A stretch of 64,000 nt of DNA. Origin: Rhizobiales bacterium dw_265 (lineage in GTDB: Bacteria > Pseudomonadota > Alphaproteobacteria > Micropepsales > Micropepsaceae). Numbering within the stretch: the first letter of the stretch is position 1; each line of letters opens with the position of its first letter. The notes beneath the pieces were generated by a model. That model saw nothing but the letters and a program-made list of their open reading frames with translations. It did no database searches and was not told the DNA's origin. Of the stretch, positions 53,731-63,740 are shown piece after piece. Made by a program: the position numbers and the translations under genes. The DNA lies in contig JAAVUU010000002.1 in the NCBI GenBank assembly GCA_018449595.1, forward strand, positions 124,001 through 188,000, given 5' to 3'.

Positions 53731-55971
53731 ATGGTTGCCGTACCCGACGAAATCCGTTCCGAACCCCTCAGCAAGGCGCTGGCCGAGCGTTACCTGGCCT
53801 ATGCGCTGTCCACCATCACCCAGCGCGCGCTGCCCGACGCCCGCGACGGGCTGAAGCCGGTGCATCGCCGCATCCTGTTCGGCATGCGGCTGCTCAGGCT
53901 GGACCCCGGCACCGGCTTCAAGAAATCCGCCAAGGTGGTGGGCGATGTGATGGGCTCGTTCCATCCCCATGGCGACCAGGCGATCTATGACGCGCTGGTG
54001 CGGCTGGCGCAGGAATTTTCCGTGCGCTATCCGCTGGTGGACGGGCAGGGCAATTTCGGCAATGTCGATGGCGATAACGCCGCCGCCATGCGCTACACCG
54101 AAAGCCGCATGACCGAGGCGGCCAAGGCGCTGCTGGACGGGCTGGACGAGGATGCGGTGGATTTCCGCACCACCTATGACGGCGAAACCCAGGAGCCGGT
54201 GGTGCTGCCGGCCGCTTTTCCGAACCTGCTGGCGAACGGCAGCAACGGCATCGCGGTGGGCATGGCGACCTCGATCCCGCCGCACAATCTGGGCGAACTG
54301 GTCGCCGCCACCATCGCCCTTATTGAAAACCCGGGCATCCAGGACCGGAGCCTTTTGAAGTTCGTCAAGGGGCCCGACTTTCCCACCGGCGGCATCGTGG
54401 TGGAAGACCAGGCCAGCATGGCCGAAGCCTACAGGACCGGGCGCGGCAGTTTCCGCGTCCGCGCCCGCTGGGAAAAAGAGGAAGGCCAGCGTGGCGCCTG
54501 GCAGATCGTCGTCACCGAAATTCCCTATCAGGTGCAGAAGTCCAAGCTGATCGAGCGCATTGCCGAACTGCTGGAACAGAAGAAGCTGCCGCTGCTGGAC
54601 GATATCCAGGATGAAAGCGCCGAAGACATCCGCATCGTGCTGACGCCCAAGAGCCGCACGGTCGAACCCGACATCCTGATGGAACAACTGTTCCGCGCCA
54701 GCGACCTGGAAGCGCGCCTGCCGCTGAACATGAATGTGCTGGACAAGGGCCTGATCCCGCGCGTCATGAGCCTGAAGGAGGTTCTGGCCGCCTTCGCCGC
54801 CCATCGCCGCGAGGTGCTGGAGCGCCGCTCGGCCTACCGCCTGGAAAAAATCGCGGCGCGGCTTGAGCTTCTGGAAGGCTATCTCGCCGTCTTCCTGAAC
54901 CTCGACAAGGTCATCAAGATCATCCGCACCGAGGACGAGCCCAAGCCGGTGCTGATCAAGGCCTTCAAGCTGACCGAGAACCAGGCCGAAGCCATCCTCA
55001 ACATGCGGCTGCGCAGCTTGCGCAAGCTGGAAGAGATGGAGATCCGCGGCGAGCATACTTCGCTGACCAAGGAACAGGCCGAACTGACGAAACTGCTCAA
55101 ATCCGAGAAGCTGAAATCCGAAAAGCTGATCGCGGAACTGCGCGAGGTTGACGCCAGGTTCGGTTTGAAGACCGCGCTGGGCAAGCGCCGCACCGAAATC
55201 GCCAAGGCCGCCCATGTCGCCGAAATGACGGCGCTGGCAGAGCATGTCGAGGAAACCGCCAATGCGGTGGTGCAGGAACCGATCACCGTCGTCATGTCGC
55301 AGAAGGGCTGGCTGCGCGCTCTCAAGGGCCATGTCGAACCGTCCAAGGACGACAAATACCGCGAAGGCGATCGCGCCCGCTTCTGGTTCCCGGCCCAGAC
55401 CACCGACCGGATCATGATGTTCGCCACCGATGGCCGTTTCTATACCCTGGACGGCAGCAGGCTGCCCGGCGGGCGCGGCAATGGCGAAGCCATCCGCAGC
55501 TTCATCGACCTGCCGCCGGAAGCCGACATCGTCACCATGTTCGTGCATCTGCCGGGCCGCAAGCTGCTGGTCGCCGCCACCTCGGGACACGGCTTCATCA
55601 CCAGCGAAGACGACGCCGTCGCCATGACCAAGAAGGGCAAGCAGGTGATGAATGTGAAGCCAGGGGTGGAGGCGGTGTCCTGCCGCCCCGTTGCCGGCGA
55701 CCATGTCGCGGTGGTGGGCGAGAATCGCAAGCTGCTGATCTTCAAGCTGGAAGAAGTGCCCGAACTGGGCCGCGGGCAGGGCGTATTCCTGCAGCGCTAC
55801 AAGGATGGCGTCCTGGTGGATGCCGCCGCTTTCACTTGGAAAGAGGGCCTGAAGGACGAGAACAACAAGCTGTTCGGCCCGTCCGACCTGAAGGACTGGC
55901 GCGGCGAGCGTTCCCAGGCGGGCCGCATCGCGCCGCGCGGCTGGGCCAAATCCGGGAAATTTGGCGGCTGA
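53731..55971 (+). CDS. parC: DNA topoisomerase IV subunit A
   Basis: ParC with ParE decatenates daughter chromosomes. The 746-residue product has the ParC/GyrA N-domain with [20 protein letters not shown], the catalytic Tyr in [10 protein letters not shown] near residue 122, and a C-terminal beta-propeller. The GyrA-box is absent or degenerate, which with the length favours ParC over GyrA. The quinolone-determining segment around residues 80-90 ([11 protein letters not shown]) looks normal. It is the last gene of the lepB operon. Confidence 0.95.
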   Translation: MVAVPDEIRSEPLSKALAERYLAYALSTITQRALPDARDGLKPVHRRILFGMRLLRLDPGTGFKKSAKVVGDVMGSFHPHGDQAIYDALVRLAQEFSVRYPLVDGQGNFGNVDGDNAAAMRYTESRMTEAAKALLDGLDEDAVDFRTTYDGETQEPVVLPAAFPNLLANGSNGIAVGMATSIPPHNLGELVAATIALIENPGIQDRSLLKFVKGPDFPTGGIVVEDQASMAEAYRTGRGSFRVRARWEKEEGQRGAWQIVVTEIPYQVQKSKLIERIAELLEQKKLPLLDDIQDESAEDIRIVLTPKSRTVEPDILMEQLFRASDLEARLPLNMNVLDKGLIPRVMSLKEVLAAFAAHRREVLERRSAYRLEKIAARLELLEGYLAVFLNLDKVIKIIRTEDEPKPVLIKAFKLTENQAEAILNMRLRSLRKLEEMEIRGEHTSLTKEQAELTKLLKSEKLKSEKLIAELREVDARFGLKTALGKRRTEIAKAAHVAEMTALAEHVEETANAVVQEPITVVMSQKGWLRALKGHVEPSKDDKYREGDRARFWFPAQTTDRIMMFATDGRFYTLDGSRLPGGRGNGEAIRSFIDLPPEADIVTMFVHLPGRKLLVAATSGHGFITSEDDAVAMTKKGKQVMNVKPGVEAVSCRPVAGDHVAVVGENRKLLIFKLEEVPELGRGQGVFLQRYKDGVLVDAAAFTWKEGLKDENNKLFGPSDLKDWRGERSQAGRIAPRGWAKSGKFGG

Positions 55972-55986
55972 CGTGGTTAACCACGT
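55971..55986. promoter_or_regulatory. Perfect 16-bp palindrome, possible operator
   Basis: ACGTGGTTAACCACGT is fully symmetric and begins at the last base of the parC stop codon, about 80 bp ahead of the L,D-transpeptidase start. There is no loop, so a protein-binding site is more likely than a terminator. Confidence 0.45.
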
Positions 55987-55999
55987 ATGGCAAATCTGT

Positions 56000-56026
56000 T
56001 GTCCCGGATCGGGACAGTTGTTTTTG
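56000..56026 (+). terminator. Probable parC terminator
   Basis: TGTCCCG and CGGGACA form a 7-bp stem with a GAT loop, followed by GTTGTTTTT. It overlaps the -35 region of the next promoter. Confidence 0.55.
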
Positions 56027-56039
56027 CCTCCGTTATAAT
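56011..56039 (+). promoter_or_regulatory. Candidate sigma-70 promoter for the L,D-transpeptidase gene
   Basis: A perfect TATAAT (56034-56039) lies 17 bp after GGGACA (4 of 6 matches to TTGACA), 26 bp before the ATG. The -35 is inside the parC terminator stem. Confidence 0.5.
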
Positions 56040-56065
56040 CAGGCTGTCACGCGCGCCCGGTTGTC

Positions 56066-57100
56066 ATGTCCGCCCTTCGGTTCCTGTCTTTATCCGCCCT
56101 CGCATCGGCGTCGGTCTTTGTCGTGGCCGCGACGCTTTGCACCCATCCGGGGCTGCTGCGCCAAACCTGGGGAAGCGGCGCGCCGTCCGATCCCGTCGTG
56201 CGCCTGGAACTATCGCCGCAGCCAGACCCGCCGGTGCCGCATCACACGGTCCAGGCAACAGATGACAGGCTGACCGACCCGGCTTTCTCCGCCAGCGCCA
56301 CCGTCACCATCCGGCCCGACCTGTCGCCGGAGTCCGCCCCGGTGCCGGAGCCGAAACTGGTCAGGCCGCAAATGCCCAGCCTGCCGCAATTCGACATCGC
56401 GCGCGCGACGCCGGTCATTCCCGAGCCGCCGCCGCTTACCCGGGCGCCGCACAGCCGGGCCGAAGCCGCCGCGTTGCGCCTGAAGGCCGGCCTCACGCCC
56501 GAGATGCTGCGGAATTTCGACCTCTTCCTGTTCGTCAGCAAGGCCGAGCGCGGCCCGCTGGCGCAGCGCATGATGGTGTTCCGCAAGGAGGCCGGCGGTC
56601 TGACCCTGGTCTACGACTGGGCCGCCTCGACGGGCCGCGAGCGCGACGAGATTTCCCCGCGCGGCAGAAGCACCTTCACCGCCACGCCCAAGGGCTTCTA
56701 CGAACTCGACCCCGACCGCATGTACCGCCGCTATCATTCGTTTAGCTGGGACCAGGACATGCCGCACGCCATGTTCTTCAACTGGGAACGCCAGGGATTG
56801 CAGACCGGCCTGGCCATCCATGCCGCCACCGGCGACGACATCGCCCGGCTGGGCAGCCGCGCCAGCGCCGGTTGCGTGCATCTGTCGCCGCAAAACGCCA
56901 CCACGCTGTACGATCTGATCCGCGCGGATTATCGCGGGAGCGCGCCGCGCTTCGCCTACAATGACGACACCCAGACCATGAGCAATCGCGGCGACCTGAT
57001 GCATCGCCGGGACGGCAGCCTGAAAATGGCGGACGGCTATCGCGTGCTGGTGGACATCGAGGACTATGGCGGCAGCGATATGGTTGCCTCGCTTAATTAG
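56066..57100 (+). CDS. L,D-transpeptidase (YkuD) family protein
   Basis: YkuD enzymes form 3-3 peptidoglycan cross-links or attach proteins to the wall. The 344-residue product has an N-terminal hydrophobic signal/anchor (about residues 5-25), a Pro-rich linker to about 130, then the catalytic domain. The motif HAATGDDIARLGSRASAGCV carries the His and the nucleophile Cys (SxGCVxL, with CVHL here). It is likely periplasmic. It works on the same polymer as slt. Confidence 0.92.
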   Translation: MSALRFLSLSALASASVFVVAATLCTHPGLLRQTWGSGAPSDPVVRLELSPQPDPPVPHHTVQATDDRLTDPAFSASATVTIRPDLSPESAPVPEPKLVRPQMPSLPQFDIARATPVIPEPPPLTRAPHSRAEAAALRLKAGLTPEMLRNFDLFLFVSKAERGPLAQRMMVFRKEAGGLTLVYDWAASTGRERDEISPRGRSTFTATPKGFYELDPDRMYRRYHSFSWDQDMPHAMFFNWERQGLQTGLAIHAATGDDIARLGSRASAGCVHLSPQNATTLYDLIRADYRGSAPRFAYNDDTQTMSNRGDLMHRRDGSLKMADGYRVLVDIEDYGGSDMVASLN

Positions 57101-57146
57101 CGCGAGCGGCGCATTCCGCGCCGCGACCCTCGGCATCCACCAGCTT

Positions 57147-57235
57147 CCTTCCCCCTTTGATGCGAAGCATCAGGAAGGGGGAAGGTGCCGCAACGAGGTG
57201 TTTGCGGAACGCAAACCCGAGTTGCGACGGATGGG
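57147..57235. repeat. Palindromic intergenic repeat, family D
   Basis: CCTTCCCCCTTTGATGC and GCATCAGGAAGGGGGAAGG are inverted around GAA, followed by GTGTTTGCGGAACGCAAAC (another dyad) and GTTGCGACGGATGG. Only one copy is in the window. It lies after the L,D-transpeptidase gene and may act as a terminator region. Confidence 0.65.
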
Positions 57236-57245
57236 GGTAAACAAA

Positions 57246-57326
57246 TTAAGCGTGGCCCGTCACAAGCCAGAGAATGATGATGATCGGCAGCGGAATGCCG
57301 ATAGCCCATAGCAAGACAGAGCGCAT
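57246..57326 (-). CDS. 26-residue small membrane peptide
   Basis: The translated product begins MRSVLLWAIGIPLPIIIILW and has one hydrophobic helix covering most of its length, with a central GIPLPIII segment. A GGGAGG ribosome-binding site stands 6 bp ahead of the ATG. Similar very short proteins with an LLWxxGIPxPIII pattern are common in proteobacteria and generally unannotated; this recognition is from memory. It lies alone upstream of rlmB, convergent with the L,D-transpeptidase gene. Its role is unknown. Confidence 0.72.
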   Translation of the reverse strand: MRSVLLWAIGIPLPIIIILWLVTGHA

Positions 57327-57390
57327 GAAATCCTCCCACGATGTGGGAAGATAACAACGGTTTCAGGCTGGGGTTCCCGCCGGGAAAACT

Positions 57391-58284
57391 TCAGGATCGT
57401 CTCAATTCGTACAATGCAATCGCCGCTGCATTTGAGACGTTGAGACTCTCCACGGTCTTCGAGATCGGGATGAAGGCCGAGGCTTCGCAATGTTCGCGCA
57501 CCAGGCGGCGGATGCCGGCGCCTTCCGAACCCAAGACCAGCGCCACATCGCCCGTGGGCACGGCCTCGGCCAGGCTCGATTCGCCGTCGCCGGCCAGGGC
57601 GATGCGCCAGAAGCCCAGTTCGGCCAACTGGTCCAGGGTGCGCGCGATGTTCACGACCTCGACATAGGGGATCAGGTCCAGCGCCCCCGATGCCGCCTTG
57701 GCCAGGGCCCCCGACTGGGGCGGGGCATTGCGGTCCTGCACCACGACGGCGGTGACGCCAAAGGCGGCGGCGGTGCGCAGGATGGCGCCGACATTATGGG
57801 GGTCCGATAGCTGGTCCAGCACCAGGATGATGCGGCGGGTCTCGGTCCCGGCCTCGGCCAGGATTTCGTCCAATTCGCGGGATTTCAGCGGCCAGGCTTC
57901 CAGCGCCGCGCCCTGGTGGACGGCGCCCGCCGGCAGCAGCCGGTCTATGGCGCCGGGTTCCAGGGTTTCGACCGGGACTCGCTTCAACAGTTTCTCGCCC
58001 AGGGTTTCGATGGCGCGAGGGGTCAGGCAAGCCCGGCCCAGCCTGCGGCGGGGGTTTGCCAGGGCCGCCTCCACCGCATGCAGGCCATACAGCCATTGCC
58101 CGCCGCCAGAAACATGTGGGGAACCATGGGGGCGGGGCTCCGGGCGGGCGGCGCGCGGCGCGGGCTTGGGCGCGGCGGTGCGATGGCCGGTTTTCTCAGG
58201 CTTTCCGTGGCTTTTTGGCGGAGCAGGGCGGCGGGTCTTGCCGAAATCCCGGCCCTGTTTGCCGGAGGGCTTTTTGGGGCGCAT
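57391..58284 (-). CDS. rlmB: TrmH/RlmB family RNA 2'-O-ribose methyltransferase
   Basis: SpoU-class enzymes methylate ribose 2'-OH; RlmB modifies G2251 of 23S rRNA. The 297-residue product has a basic, low-complexity N-terminal extension (about 55 residues), a substrate-binding domain (WLYGLHAVEAAL), and the knotted SpoU domain with motif 1 DQLSDPHNVGAILRTA, motif 2 ALVLGSEGAGI and motif 3 ISKTVESLNVSNAAAI. RlmB is the best fit; TrmH-type activity on tRNA cannot be excluded. It diverges from the tRNA-Tyr gene. Confidence 0.92.
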   Translation of the reverse strand: MRPKKPSGKQGRDFGKTRRPAPPKSHGKPEKTGHRTAAPKPAPRAARPEPRPHGSPHVSGGGQWLYGLHAVEAALANPRRRLGRACLTPRAIETLGEKLLKRVPVETLEPGAIDRLLPAGAVHQGAALEAWPLKSRELDEILAEAGTETRRIILVLDQLSDPHNVGAILRTAAAFGVTAVVVQDRNAPPQSGALAKAASGALDLIPYVEVVNIARTLDQLAELGFWRIALAGDGESSLAEAVPTGDVALVLGSEGAGIRRLVREHCEASAFIPISKTVESLNVSNAAAIALYELRRS

Positions 58285-58360
58285 GCCGCGCTTATATAGG
58301 AGTGCGGATGGGGGTAAAGACGGCGGGGCGAAATCCTTGGATTTGCGCGGAAAACGTCAC

Positions 58361-58389
58361 TTGACACCCCGGTCCCTTTTGACAATAAC
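58361..58389 (+). promoter_or_regulatory. Candidate promoter for the tRNA-Tyr/tRNA-Gly/tuf unit
   Basis: A perfect TTGACA (58361-58366) is followed after 17 bp by AATAAC (58384-58389). It stands about 120 bp before tRNA-Tyr in the direction of transcription. Confidence 0.42.
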
Positions 58390-58510
58390 CCGCGATCCGC
58401 AGCCACACCTTTCTGGAGGCATTCTTAAAACTCGTCCCCTTGCCACGGACGAGAACAGCAGCGCCGGCCGGTGACAGGTTACCCAACCCGTTGATGCAGT
58501 TGGACAAATT

Positions 58511-58595
58511 GGAGGGGTGCCCGAGTGGCTAAAGGGGACGGACTGTAAATCCGTTGGCTACGCCTACGCTGGTTCGAATCCAGCCCCCTCCACCA
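58511..58595 (+). tRNA. trnY: tRNA-Tyr (GTA)
   Basis: An 85-nt class II tRNA: acceptor GGAGGGG pairs with CCCCTCC, the anticodon loop ACTGTAAAT gives GTA, and there is a long variable arm and a GGTTCGAATCC T-arm. The CCA end is encoded. It is the first of two tRNAs ahead of tuf. Confidence 0.96.
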
Positions 58596-58652
58596 TCCTT
58601 TAGAGATGGACCGACGGTGACGCGAAGAGGAAGGACGAAGGAAGTCGAAGTG

Positions 58653-58726
58653 GCGGGTGTAGCTCAATGGTAGAGCAACAGCCTTCCAAGCTGATGACGA
58701 GGGTTCGATTCCCTTCACCCGCTCCA
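58653..58726 (+). tRNA. trnG: tRNA-Gly (TCC)
   Basis: A 74-nt tRNA with acceptor GCGGGTG / CACCCGC, anticodon TCC in CCTTCCAAG, and T-arm GGGTTCGATTCCC. CCA is encoded. The tRNA-Tyr, tRNA-Gly, tuf order is a common bacterial arrangement. Confidence 0.96.
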
Positions 58727-58755
58727 GCCCTTCAGCTGGCAGGACAATGAATACC

Positions 58756-58842
58756 CCGCGAAAGCGGCCCCGTCCGCGAAAGCGGACAAAAAACAGAAGG
58801 TCCGCGAAAGCGGACAAAAAACAAAAGGTCCGCAGCGCGGAC
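58756..58842 (+). repeat. Tandem hairpin array with 28-nt period in the tuf leader
   Basis: GTCCGCGAAAGCGGAC occurs at 58772 and 58800, a variant GTCCGCAGCGCGGAC at 58828, and the core CCGCGAAAGCGG at 58756. The last three are exactly 28 nt apart, separated by AAAAAACAGAAG-like linkers. In RNA each of the first three cores would close on a GAAA tetraloop. The array lies between tRNA-Gly and tuf, in the presumed common transcript. Confidence 0.85.
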
Positions 58843-58878
58843 TGAAGACGCAGTAGAACGCACAAGGACAACCGAGTT

Positions 58879-60069
<1,191 letters not shown>

Positions 60070-60076
60070 CCGCGTA

Positions 60077-60224
60077 GCGGTCATCCCCCGTCCCCACGCT
60101 GTCGCTAGGGGACTGTCCGGGGGATCCAGTTTGAAGAGTGAGTGTGTTGGTGGAAGTAAGTAACTGGGTGGCCCGCACGCGCTGCGGCCGGAACAAGTTC
60201 CGGCCTTGCTGGCGGGCCATGACG
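60077..60224. repeat. Composite palindromic region after tuf
   Basis: The left part (60077-60125) has CATCCCCCGTCCCC facing GGGGACTGTCCGGGGGAT and may serve as the tuf terminator. The right part (60164-60224) has CTGGGTGGCCCGC and GGCGGGCCATGACGAT, a family B arm enclosing GCCGGAACAAGTTCCGGC. It appears to combine halves of two repeat types. Confidence 0.6.
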
Positions 60225-60231
60225 ATTATGC

Positions 60232-60307
60232 AGGAGTGTAGCTCAGCTGGTAGAGCATCGGTCTCCAAAACCGAGGGCCGTGGGTTCGAGTCCCCCCGCT
60301 CCTGCCA
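60232..60307 (+). tRNA. trnW: tRNA-Trp (CCA)
   Basis: A 76-nt tRNA with acceptor AGGAGTG / CGCTCCT (one G-T type pair), anticodon CCA in GTCTCCAAAAC, and T-arm GTGGGTTCGAGTCCCCC. CCA is encoded at the 3' end. It precedes secE by 16 bp, the conserved position. Confidence 0.96.
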
Positions 60308-60323
60308 ATATTGAAGAGTAGAC

Positions 60324-60584
60324 ATGGCTGACGTGACGAAAAAGACGGTGGTTGAGGCGGGCGCGGAAGCGCCCGTCGTGCGCCGCCGCACGTCTCCGAT
60401 GCAGTTCCTGTCGGAAGTGCGCCGCGAGATGAGCAAGGTCACCTGGCCGAGCTGGAAGGAAACCTGGCTCACCACCATGATGGTTTTCATCATGGTCGGA
60501 CTGACCATGGTGTTCTTTGCGGTGGTGGACTCGGTCCTCAACTATGGCGAGATGCTGTTGATCGGCGCCCGGAGGCTGTTCTGA
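60324..60584 (+). CDS. secE: Preprotein translocase subunit SecE
   Basis: SecE stabilises SecY in the inner-membrane translocon. The 86-residue product has the conserved cytosolic helix FLSEVRREMSKVTWPSWKET and one membrane helix (MMVFIMVGLTMVFFAVVDSV). The single-helix short form is usual for alphaproteobacteria. Its stop overlaps the nusG start (TGATG). Confidence 0.96.
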   Translation: MADVTKKTVVEAGAEAPVVRRRTSPMQFLSEVRREMSKVTWPSWKETWLTTMMVFIMVGLTMVFFAVVDSVLNYGEMLLIGARRLF

Positions 60585-61141
60585 TGAGTGAAGCTGGCAC
60601 CAAGACCGTTGCCGACGCCAAGTGGTACATCGTCCACACCTACTCGAATTTCGAGAAGAAGGTGAAGGAGGAGGTCCTGCGCCAGGCCAGGCTGCAGGAA
60701 CTGGAAGACCTGATCGCCGATGTGATCGTGCCGACCGAGGACGTGATCGAGGTGCGCCGCGGCCAGAAGGTCAATTCGGAACGCAAGTTCCTGCCCGGCT
60801 ATGTGCTGCTCCACGCCAAGCTGACCGACGAGGTTTATCACCTGGTCAAGAATGTGGCCAAGGTCACCGGCTTCCTGGGCCAGAACAACAAGCCGATGCC
60901 GCTGCGCCAGGGCGAAGTGGACCGCATCCTCAACCAGGTCACCGAGGGCGCGGAACATCCCAAATCCACCATCACCTTCGAGATCGGCGAGCAGGTGCGG
61001 GTGGCCGACGGTCCCTTCACCTCCTTCACCGGCACGGTGGAAGAGGTGGACGAAGACCGCAGCCGCGTGAAGGTCGCCGTTTCGATCTTCGGCCGGGCGA
61101 CCCCGGTCGAGCTGGAATACACGCAGGTCGAGAAGATGTGA
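60584..61141 (+). CDS. nusG: Transcription termination/antitermination factor NusG
   Basis: NusG binds RNA polymerase and links it to Rho or the ribosome. The 185-residue product has the NGN domain (WYIVHTYSNFEKKVKEEV start, FLPGYVLLHAKL) and a C-terminal KOW domain with GEQVRVADGPFTSFTGTVEE. It is coupled to secE and followed by rplK. Confidence 0.97.
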   Translation: MSEAGTKTVADAKWYIVHTYSNFEKKVKEEVLRQARLQELEDLIADVIVPTEDVIEVRRGQKVNSERKFLPGYVLLHAKLTDEVYHLVKNVAKVTGFLGQNNKPMPLRQGEVDRILNQVTEGAEHPKSTITFEIGEQVRVADGPFTSFTGTVEEVDEDRSRVKVAVSIFGRATPVELEYTQVEKM

Positions 61142-61232
61142 GTGCCCCCGCGGGGGCTTGTAGAGTGAAGTCGTGCGGGAGGAGTTTCGGCTCCGTTGGA
61201 ACCGCTAAGCCGCAAAAAGGAGGCGGCGAGAC

Positions 61233-61661
61233 ATGGCAAAGAAAGTAACCGGTTACATCAAGCTGCAGGTGCCCGCGGGCGCGGCCAATCCGTCGCCGCC
61301 CATCGGCCCGGCTTTGGGCCAGCGCGGCCTGAACATCATGGAATTCTGCAAGGCGTTCAACGCCAAGACGCAGGACATGGAAAAGAGCATGCCGATCCCG
61401 GTGGTCATCACCGTGTTCTCGGACAAGTCCTTCACCTTCGAGATGAAGACGCCGCCGGCGTCCTATTTCATCAAGAAGGCGGCCAAGCTGACCTCGGGCT
61501 CCAAGGCCCCGGGCATTTCCAGCGCCGGCTCGATCACCCGCGCCCAGGTGCGCGAGATCGCCGAAGCCAAGATGAAGAACCTGAACGCCAATGACGTCGA
61601 GAACGCGATGCTGATGATCGAGGGCTCCGCCCGCTCGATGGGCATCACGGTGAGGGACTAA
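61233..61661 (+). CDS. rplK: 50S ribosomal protein L11
   Basis: L11 forms the GTPase-associated centre with 23S rRNA and is needed for RelA-type activation. The 142-residue product starts [20 protein letters not shown], has [19 protein letters not shown], and ends in SARSMGITV. The rplA gene starts 5 bp later. Confidence 0.98.
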   Translation: MAKKVTGYIKLQVPAGAANPSPPIGPALGQRGLNIMEFCKAFNAKTQDMEKSMPIPVVITVFSDKSFTFEMKTPPASYFIKKAAKLTSGSKAPGISSAGSITRAQVREIAEAKMKNLNANDVENAMLMIEGSARSMGITVRD

Positions 61662-61666
61662 CCGCC

Positions 61667-62371
61667 ATGACCTCCAAGCGTTTCAAGAAAGCCGTCGAAG
61701 GCGTTGACGCCAACAAGAGCTACTCCGTGGAAGAAGCGGTCAAGCTGATCAAGTCGCGCGCCACCGCCAAGTTCGACGAGACCATCGAACTGTCGCTCAA
61801 CCTGGGCGTCGATCCCAAGCATGCCGACCAGATGGTGCGCGGCGTGGTTTCGCTGCCGTCCGGCACCGGCCGCAGCTTGCGCGTCGCGGTGTTCGCCAAG
61901 GGCGCCAAGGCGGAAGAGGCCCGCAAGGCCGGCGCCGACCTGGTGGGCGCCGAAGAACTCGCCGCCGAAGTCACGGCCGGCAAGATCGACTTCGACCGCT
62001 GCATCGCCACCCCGGACATGATGGGCATCGTCGGCCGCCTGGGCAAGGTTCTGGGCCCGCGCAACCTGATGCCCAACCCCAAGGTCGGCACGGTGACCAT
62101 GGATGTCACCCAGGCGATCAAGGACGCCAAGGGCGGCGCCGTGGAGTTCCGCGTCGAGAAGGCCGGCATCGTGCAGGCCGGCGTCGGCAAGGCCAGCTTC
62201 ACCGAGGACGCCATCACCGCCAACGTCAAGGCGTTCGTCGATGCCGTCATCAAGGCCAGGCCCTCGGGCGCCAAGGGCAACTATATGAAGAAGATTTCTC
62301 TCTCCTCCACCATGGGTCCGGGCGTGAAGATCGCGCTCGCCTCGGTGGGCGCGGGGAACGCGGCGGTCTAA
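61667..62371 (+). CDS. rplA: 50S ribosomal protein L1
   Basis: L1 builds the mobile stalk near the E site and, in many bacteria, represses its own operon by binding the mRNA. The 234-residue product has the L1 signature [18 protein letters not shown] near residue 125 and [20 protein letters not shown] near 38. It follows rplK closely, with a long leader before rplJ. Confidence 0.98.
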   Translation: MTSKRFKKAVEGVDANKSYSVEEAVKLIKSRATAKFDETIELSLNLGVDPKHADQMVRGVVSLPSGTGRSLRVAVFAKGAKAEEARKAGADLVGAEELAAEVTAGKIDFDRCIATPDMMGIVGRLGKVLGPRNLMPNPKVGTVTMDVTQAIKDAKGGAVEFRVEKAGIVQAGVGKASFTEDAITANVKAFVDAVIKARPSGAKGNYMKKISLSSTMGPGVKIALASVGAGNAAV

Positions 62372-62612
62372 TGGCCGTCTTTGATTAATGGCTTCAATCC
62401 TGACGGATTGAAGCGGTGAATTCTCGCGGACGATCGCGAGAAACTGTCCGAGACTGCTGGAGGCCGCGAGGTCTTAAAAGTTCCAGCACAGACAGGGAAT
62501 GGACCGAAATTCGGAAAGCGATTTCCGCAGATCGGGTTTGGACCCTGGGGCAGAATTTGAGCAACAGGGTAGGGCACGGGATCGTCACCGGGCCTTACGT
62601 TAGGAGAGCAAA
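62372..62612 (+). promoter_or_regulatory. rplJL leader, probable L10(L12) autoregulatory region
   Basis: This 241-nt gene-free stretch precedes rplJ. It contains CTTCAATCC / GGATTGAAG (62392-62413), TTCTCGCG / CGCGAGAA (62417-62440) and further possible pairings. L10 leaders where the L10-L12 complex represses translation occupy this place in many bacteria. The hairpins are seen; the regulation is inferred. Confidence 0.6.
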
Positions 62613-63128
62613 GTGGAAAAAGCCAAAAAGGCGGAAGTCGTTGAAGACCTGAACACGGTCTTCTCGAAGGCCGGCTCCGTGGTGGTCGCCCACTATTCCG
62701 GCATGACGGTGGCTCAGATGAGCGATCTTCGCGCGCGCATGGGCGCGGCGGGGGCTTCGTTTCGTGTGGCCAAGAACCGCCTGGCGGTGCGCGCTCTGAA
62801 AGGAACGCCGATTGAAGGCATTTCGCACCTCTTCAAGGGGCCGACCGGCATCGCTGTCAGCGACGATCCGGTTGCCGCTTCGAAGGTTGCGGCGGCCTAC
62901 GCCAAGGACAACGACAAGCTCGTGATCCTGGGCGGTTCGGTGGGGGCAACGGCCCTGGATGCGAACGGCGTCAAGGCGCTCGCAACCCTGCCGTCGCTCG
63001 ATGAACTGCGTGGCAAGATCGTGGGCCTGCTTGTGGCGCCCGCGACCAAGATCGCCGGGATTGTCCAAGCCCCGGCCGGTCAGCTTGCCCGTGTCATCGG
63101 CGCCTATTCCCAGAAAGATGCCGCTTAA
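62613..63128 (+). CDS. rplJ: 50S ribosomal protein L10
   Basis: L10 anchors L7/L12 dimers to the ribosome. The 171-residue product starts at GTG with TAGGAGAG upstream and begins [20 protein letters not shown], with [13 protein letters not shown] and [14 protein letters not shown]. The C-terminal helix that binds L12 is present. It is translated together with rplL, 57 bp on. Confidence 0.97.
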   Translation: MEKAKKAEVVEDLNTVFSKAGSVVVAHYSGMTVAQMSDLRARMGAAGASFRVAKNRLAVRALKGTPIEGISHLFKGPTGIAVSDDPVAASKVAAAYAKDNDKLVILGGSVGATALDANGVKALATLPSLDELRGKIVGLLVAPATKIAGIVQAPAGQLARVIGAYSQKDAA

Positions 63129-63185
63129 GCGACAACCATTACAACGTAAACATCCAAACCTGAACCAACTCAAGGAACTTTAGAA

Positions 63186-63560
<375 letters not shown>

Positions 63561-63618
63561 CAAGGAGCGCTCTCGGGTTGAAAAACTCCGTTTGCGTGCA
63601 TATTTCGTTCACCCACCC

Positions 63619-63646
63619 CCCAGTGGCGATTCGCATCGCCACTGGG
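63619..63646 (+). promoter_or_regulatory. Strong rplL-rpoB intergenic hairpin (attenuator or processing site)
   Basis: CCCAGTGGCGAT and ATCGCCACTGGG are perfect 12-bp complements around a TCGC loop, 58 bp after rplL. No T run follows directly. Attenuators and RNase III sites are known at this position in E. coli; here the role is inferred. Confidence 0.65.
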
Positions 63647-63740
63647 CGCGGTGGCTTTTGCCATTGATTTGAATGCTGGTTCCCACCCTCCAGTTTCCAG
63701 CTGGGGCAAAACGGCCTCTGGGCCGTAAAGGACTATCGGA

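Noticed and set aside
53731-55971. Calling this gene gyrA
   Set aside because: The length, lack of a clear GyrA-box and position after recO favour parC; the distinction is not absolute without a search.
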